64,000 bases of DNA from positions 78,423,287 through 78,487,286 of the forward strand of contig CM026387.1 in NCBI GenBank assembly GCA_014843695.1, in the 5' to 3' direction. Position numbers and translations under genes: made by a program. Below the pieces are notes generated by a model that was not told where the DNA came from, searched no databases, and saw only the letters and a program-made list of their open reading frames with translations. This document shows positions 58,550 through 64,000 of the stretch, piece by piece; the stretch's first letter is position 1; every line of letters starts with the position of its first letter. This stretch comes from Archivesica marissinica (Eukaryota > Mollusca > Bivalvia > Venerida > Vesicomyidae).

Positions 58550-61500
58550 GTATGTATATATCTTTTGTTAACAGTATAAACTGCTATATGGCTAATATAA
58601 AGTGAACACATTGTCGGTATTCTAGTGACCTGCAGGAATTCAAAAATTGTATATTTAAGTAGTTAAACCACATTCCATTCCATATACTGACATTATGCTC
58701 CTTTGGCATACACTTGTATAACTCTGCAACAAACTAATAAATATCTGCCACAGGGTGAGAACATGTACAGCCAACCTTACAGGGCGACTGCTCTACCGAC
58801 TGAGCTGGCTGGGGCACTTACACATGATCTTCACATTGGTGGTTAAGTCCGACCGCCGACTTCTACACCAAATTGTAATCATTCACGAATTTCCATGATC
58901 TATCTAGTATTTATCCAGTTGCGTCCCTCGTTGGACGCCACTGTGATGGATCTTCTTATCTAAGGGTCACACGTTATATAATGAATAAGTCCATTCATGT
59001 TGATAGGGTAACATATTTCATGAGGGTTCGATGTGTAAAGTAGTTCAGTAGGGTGTCCTACAATACATAGAATTTATACATCAAAGCAAAGCAAATAAAA
59101 AACATGCAGGTAATTATCTAAAAGCAAGCTAACAATAATTGAAACTCAATAAAAACACTGCAGATCTTAAGCCTAGCTCATGATACTTATTTAATTTAAA
59201 TGACCAAAAGAGAAAAGGGAACTTTATCTAATCATTTAAAGTAAATTGGACATGGGACAACCTGGGGTGTTACCTGTGTCACTGTATATATAATGAACGT
59301 ATAAGTAGATCATTTGATCTAATCTAAAATGAATAGGTCTTCATATCATGAGAAATGTATTATGTCTGTTGGGGATTGAAAAGGTACCTCCCCAAAGGTG
59401 AGATGTTAATAGCGAGTTCTAAGCCTTCGGGCCAGCTCGCATAGCAAGCTTTACGGAGTTGATAAGAGAGTGTTGATATGTTATCTAAATTAAAGTCTTC
59501 GTACCAGAAAATTAATTGTGGGAGAAGAGTTAAGGGGGAGGCCAGTTCGAGGTAGGACGAAAGAGATAATTGAATCGCAACGAGGTCCGAACGCATTCTT
59601 GTGAGCCAGATTAATATTCACAGACACTAGCTGTGGAATAAAAACTAGTGGAATAAAAACAAAAAATGCAATATTATGGTACAGTATAACACTTTTCTCC
59701 AAATTGTCTACTATGCAACAGTGTAGATAATTATGAACATGTTTTTTCCTCTCATGCAATTTAGTAATTCCATTCTGTCCAAATATCATACAAATTCTCA
59801 ATCAATGCGTGGTAGGTAATGAATTTAATAGATTATCCGCCATTGTTTTAGCTTACAAGATAGAAGCTTCTGATATATATATCATATATATGAGAGACTG
59901 AATGAGACATTTGAATACAAATATATTGATTGAGACATTTATAAGACAAAAAGAATGATTGTAAGCTGAAATATATATATTGATTTAAATAGGTTAACCC
60001 TCCAGAGATGCGTAGCGTCCATTGAATGACCTATTTTATATCGAATAATTAAATGCAATGTATAGCTCATATCAACGATGGTAGAGCACGCACCTTACCT
60101 GGAATATATCTAGCAACTTGACAAGTTGACCTACTGCAGTAGATACAGCCTGCCCACATTGCTTATATTTCGGCATAATGTACATACAATACAATACAAT
60201 ACAAAAACACATTTGTCGGCAAATATAATACATGGCCACATTTTCGATTCAAAATTGGCCGCTTTAATTACTCTAAATATTCTGATGGAAAGAACATGCT
60301 TATACTTGGGAGTATATATATATATAAAACTTCTCTTTCTACTTATATATTTTGTCCGGTATAAATGCTCTAACCAGGGTCTATCCTATCGTAGACTCGC
60401 TGGAGTTGTCTAGGGGGTTTCTCTACGGTCCTTCAATAATTTATAACTCAACACAGTCTATCATTTTCCTTTGTATAATATAATTTATAACAATCGCCTT
60501 TAATTTATATTATTACATGTATCATATAGTTGTAATATCTCGTATCTTATTGTTCGCCTAACTATTTCCATATGTTCATAATAGTCCCATATGACTATAT
60601 TAATTTCCTTCCTTCATCAAACTATTCCAATAGATATATTAGCCAAAACAATCGTTTCTTAAACGGCCTAATTATCTTCCGTTCACGTATTTAATACGAC
60701 TTTAATATTTAAGAGTTAATACTTCTATAATTTTCTAACTATCATAGAAACAGTTTATATCTTAAAAGTGAGTTACATATATTCCTTAAATGCCTCCTTG
60801 GCAGGATAATAATGCACTAATTTCTTCATCATTTCTCATTTCTTAAATAGCAAAATTAACATCTATAACAGACATAACGGCGCCAAACATCTATGATGTT
60901 ATACAATATTATTACTTGTTTCTCTGTCATCAATAAAGCGGCTATTATCTTACATAACTGACCACCTGCACTCGGTAGTGAAAATTGTTCCCGCGCAAAC
61001 AGAGAACTGGTAATTTAGGCGCGAAAATAATAGCAGACGATTATACATATTACATAAAATCATAATCTTACATGGTTAACAATGTGTCATATATATAAAT
61101 AAATAAATGTATTTATAAAATACATTTCTATTTATATATGACAATATTTATTCGTGCAAATAGATGTTTGTTTTTACTATCTTTTGCACAATATATATAT
61201 AAAGTAAGTAAGTTTTTTATTAAAGTGAAATATGCAAACATAAACATTCAATATAAAATATTTACACAACTTTAAGATACACCTGGCCTGATATACCTAT
61301 TTGTCACATAATGCCTGCAAAACAATATAAATTATAGCAAGACAATCTGTCGATACAAGAATAAGAGTCTCTGTTCCCAGGCTAGAGTAATATATCAAAC
61401 GGTAAGTATTCATCATAGAGTAATACATAGCCACTCAAAATGAAGAACTTAATGCCCTCGTCAAGATGAAATCTCCCGAAATTGATTTTACGGGCAATAA

Positions 61501-61773
61501 TGATCAAAAGTCACTGTACATTGCACCGCCACCCCATTTAGTATTAACCTATATAATAAAAATACAGTATCTTAATTTAAAAGAAATCTTTTCCACGATT
61601 GATTCATGGAGATTAAATATACACTGTATATAATATCAAGGGAAGCATTAGTGAACAAATGAAGATGTTACTGTTACCGGGGTACGAACACTATGCTTAA
61701 GATCGATATAAATATTTTTACGTGGACCTTTTTTCAACTACCATAAATTGACAAGTCCATCAATGAGGATATA
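58550..61773. other. Start of intron 6, no gene seen
   Basis: A+T-rich. Apart from the tRNA-like relic at 58749, only short simple repeats (acaatacaatacaatacaa near 60185) are visible. Confidence 0.5.
58749..58817 (-). mobile_element. tRNA-like SINE head, truncated
   Basis: On the - strand ccagctcagtcggtagagca is an excellent A box/D-arm and is followed by an anticodon-stem-like segment. The B-box half is corrupt, so it is a SINE head or tRNA pseudogene rather than a tRNA. Confidence 0.6.
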
Positions 61774-62009
61774 CACTCAACAAAATTCCTAATCAGTCAT
61801 CTGGTGTTTTACAGTATTAGGAGCAAACTAATAACCATATAATATCCATATGATCGTATTTGATACATGTTTTATGCAATAAAGTGTTGTATAATGATCT
61901 CGTATAAATTGCATTAAATGACAATATGAACATATTTATAATGTATGATTATTAGTTGGCTCCAAATGTTATAAAACCACAGGTGACCGATTAGGAATTG
62001 TGTTGAGTG
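61774..62009. mobile_element. 236-bp MITE with TA target duplication
   Basis: About 60-bp terminal inverted repeats: cactcaacaaaattcctaat at the left, inverted at the right as attaggaattgtgttgagtg. They are flanked by TA at 61772-61773 and 62010-62011. TA duplication and terminal CA fit a Tc1/mariner-mobilised non-autonomous element. Confidence 0.85.
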
Positions 62010-62174
62010 TATGTGTTCATCTCATAGCTATGAAATACATTCTAGATAAAAAAAAAAATTTGTGTTAACAACTCAACAAATTCAGCATTGTTTGTAGAAA
62101 GTGTTTTGTTCCAACAAGTGCTAGTGAAACAGTTCAAGTTCATGCTGTAGAATGGCGTCACTATCTGCAGCAAC

Positions 62175-62600
62175 CTTCTTAAAAGTTCTCGACCGGCTTT
62201 CGACTTATCCTATGCCATTGGAACATTCCATTGTATATTGAACTAAGAATTTTGGTCTTGTTCTGAGGAAGTTTTCAATAATAGTATACCCTGTTATCCA
62301 CTGTACGTGAAGCTGATTCCTGAACAAGGGTTTCACATTTTGCCAGGCAGTTAACAGTCTCAGTCTTCAATTTCTGGTGTCGCATCATTAATTTTGTGGG
62401 CAGACTGAGTTCATCACCAGCATGGGAAATAACTCCAAATCGTTGGAATTCAGAGTTAAGCGTTTGTGCATCTTGCTAATCGCCATTTCGACCAGAGTAG
62501 CTGCATATCTGTAATCCTAACCCACCTTTACGTTCTCCATTTAAATCCCAGTACGGATATCCCCCAATAGTTTTTGAATATTTCATAATTCTTTTTTTAT
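62175..62600 (-). pseudogene. Unidentified coding-like relic
   Basis: A single - strand frame reads GGYPYWDLNGERKGGLGLQI, CSYSGRNGD, stop, then LNSEFQRFGVISHAGDELSL, PTKLMMRHQKLKTETVNCLA and, after another stop at 62275-62277, KLPQNKTKILSSIYNGMFQW. The composition is protein-like and keeps one frame for about 140 codons with only two or three stops. I do not recognise the family. It could be a processed pseudogene, a transposon-borne gene or exons of a real gene. Confidence 0.4.
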
Positions 62601-62949
62601 GGAAGGAAATCAAGTGTACTATTACATAATTCTATGAAAATATATATTTTTAAACCTCATACTGCACAAAATCTTTGCTAGGATTATATATTTCTGGTTT
62701 AATTACGGGTAATTATTTTTAAAATAAAAAAAATGTACACTATCATAATCGTTGCTGTAATACACAAGCTACAGTAACAGTATCACATTGAAAAGCATAT
62801 ATTTTTAAATACACATACATATATATTCAAAACTATAGAAAACTGTTCTATTAGCCACGGTCGTTTATTCAATCATTTGGATTGAGCTATGCTATGGATC
62901 TATGACAATAGCTCGCTTTGAGGATTTGCTCTGTTTCATATTATATTAG

Positions 62950-63091
62950 TTTATACAAATTTATTTTAGCTCGATTGCGAAACTCGAGACCTCATTCCTG
63001 ATGGAATCCATCGCCATGAAGGAGAGAAGAGGCAATGTGGAATTTAAATGCATTGCCTAAGGGCACAATCGTAACGGCTCCAGCGGGGATA
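62950..63091 (-). mobile_element. SINE family B, 5'-truncated, with target duplication
   Basis: Tail and body match the 49125 copy, but the tRNA head is missing beyond ccagcgggg. Direct repeats atattatattag at 62938-62949 and 63092-63103 flank it. Confidence 0.82.
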
Positions 63092-63103
63092 ATATTATAT
63101 TAG

Positions 63104-63857
63104 TCAACCAGCGAGCTTGTTATTATTGTCTTTCATACTATCTCTCATATTATTTGTGGTTGCCAGGAATATAGCAAAGCAACAATTGTGTTCGTAATCT
63201 CCTCACATTGTAGAATTAACAATACATGTATGATGTACATAACAAATAAATGATTGAGTGAGACAAGGTAGAACATCATTAAGTTATCAATTGTGAAATT
63301 CTCACCCTGTTAAAATATTTTAAAGTGTGTTATTCTGAATAGTCCAACTCTGTATGTTACACAGTGAACTATAGTATCTTTAAGGAAGGTATATAATCTG
63401 GTTTGGTTTGTCACAAGATTGAACAAGACGTTTTGCACAAAGAGTAGTGCTGGACTGTTGTTAGTGTTTTCGAGGTGAACTTTGTCGTGGATGTATTCGG
63501 AACCTCATATGTAGAAATTGACCCAATCACTGATCAGTTTACATTCATAGATTTCATTCCTGGTATAAATTATTCGTCGACATATGTTCACAATTGTGTG
63601 GGGTGTGATTCTATGAAAGGTTATACGATTCAATAGAAAGTTGTGCTTATTGTGCTGAATCAGTGACATTTCAAATTAAGTTGTGTTTATGCATTGAATT
63701 TTGTAACTGTTTAGTTTTTAGTTTGCATACTTCAATTTTGATATTTTGCAAAGGTAGTATTGGTAGTCTTAATTCTGCTTTATTTCAATTGTCACATATT
63801 TGTTGTGTTCATTTTATTAGTTGAACATGTATTGTGTTGTGATTACATTGTGTCAAC
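63104..63857. other. No gene; dispersed repeat segment
   Basis: The stretch at about 63500-63590 resembles 18565-18650, around attgacccaatcactg. Nothing else was recognised. Confidence 0.4.
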
Positions 63858-64000
63858 ATGGCTGAATTTCAGAATCAAAGTGATCAGGGGTTATCAAAAC
63901 ACATTGAAACCATCAATAATGGAGTTTCTGTTAGGGTAATTCCAAGAATGATTATGATACACACTTCCCGAAATCCTCGGTTCCCACTAATACACCTGTA
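63858..64000 (+). CDS. Possible 5' end of an unknown coding frame, cut by window edge
   Basis: ATG at 63858 in the context caacatggc opens a frame of at least 47 codons to the window end: MAEFQNQSDQGLSKHIETIN and onward. A gtaatt at 63936 could be a donor after GTTAG. No family was recognised. It could be an exon, a retroelement gag start or chance. Confidence 0.22.
   Translation, partial: MAEFQNQSDQGLSKHIETINNGVSVRVIPRMIMIHTSRNPRFPLIHL

Noticed and set aside
58749..58817. A functional tRNA gene
   Set aside because: The D-arm/A box is good, but the T-arm/B box and acceptor pairing are corrupt.

Overview
This window is eukaryotic nuclear DNA, A+T-rich and gene-poor. It most likely comes from a marine invertebrate, probably a mollusc. 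The clues are spliceosomal introns, an RNF213-like gene, a nicotinic-type Cys-loop receptor, a Polinton/Maverick element, several non-LTR retrotransposons, a Ty3/gypsy element, tRNA-derived SINEs and many large tandem arrays. The species cannot be fixed from sequence alone.

Layout. From 0.2 to 7.3 kb lies a decayed Polinton: integrase and packaging ATPase on the + strand, and a protein-primed family B DNA polymerase on the - strand, converging on a non-coding gap. From 8.1 to 9.7 kb are a LINE 3' end and fold-back elements. From 10.0 to 12.7 kb is a broken Cys-loop receptor gene whose intron is filled by two tandem arrays. It is followed by a nearly complete LINE (ORF1 intact, ORF2 frameshifted) to 18.1 kb. 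From 19 to 28 kb are SINEs, an 81-bp array and two LINE remnants, one inserted into the other.

From 28.5 to at least 58.5 kb runs the one host gene I recognise with confidence, the 5' part of an RNF213-like (mysterin) E3 ligase gene. Six exons join in phase to give about 782 codons: three N-terminal zinc ribbons, a long charged disordered stretch, then a CBM20-type starch-binding domain and the segment that follows it in RNF213. One exon has only 44 nt and uses a GC-AG donor. The AAA+ core and the RING lie beyond the window.

The introns of this gene hold most of the remaining features: arrays with 36-, 73-, 35-, 22- and 31-bp units, degenerate 150-200 bp repeats, SINEs with exact target-site duplications, and a complete-by-termini 4.0-kb gypsy element. 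The 5.1-kb 35-bp array sits in one copy of a tandem duplication whose other copy still carries a single unexpanded unit, so the array's origin can be read directly. The last 5 kb contain a TA-flanked MITE, an unidentified coding-like stretch on the - strand, a truncated SINE and a reading frame running off the right edge.
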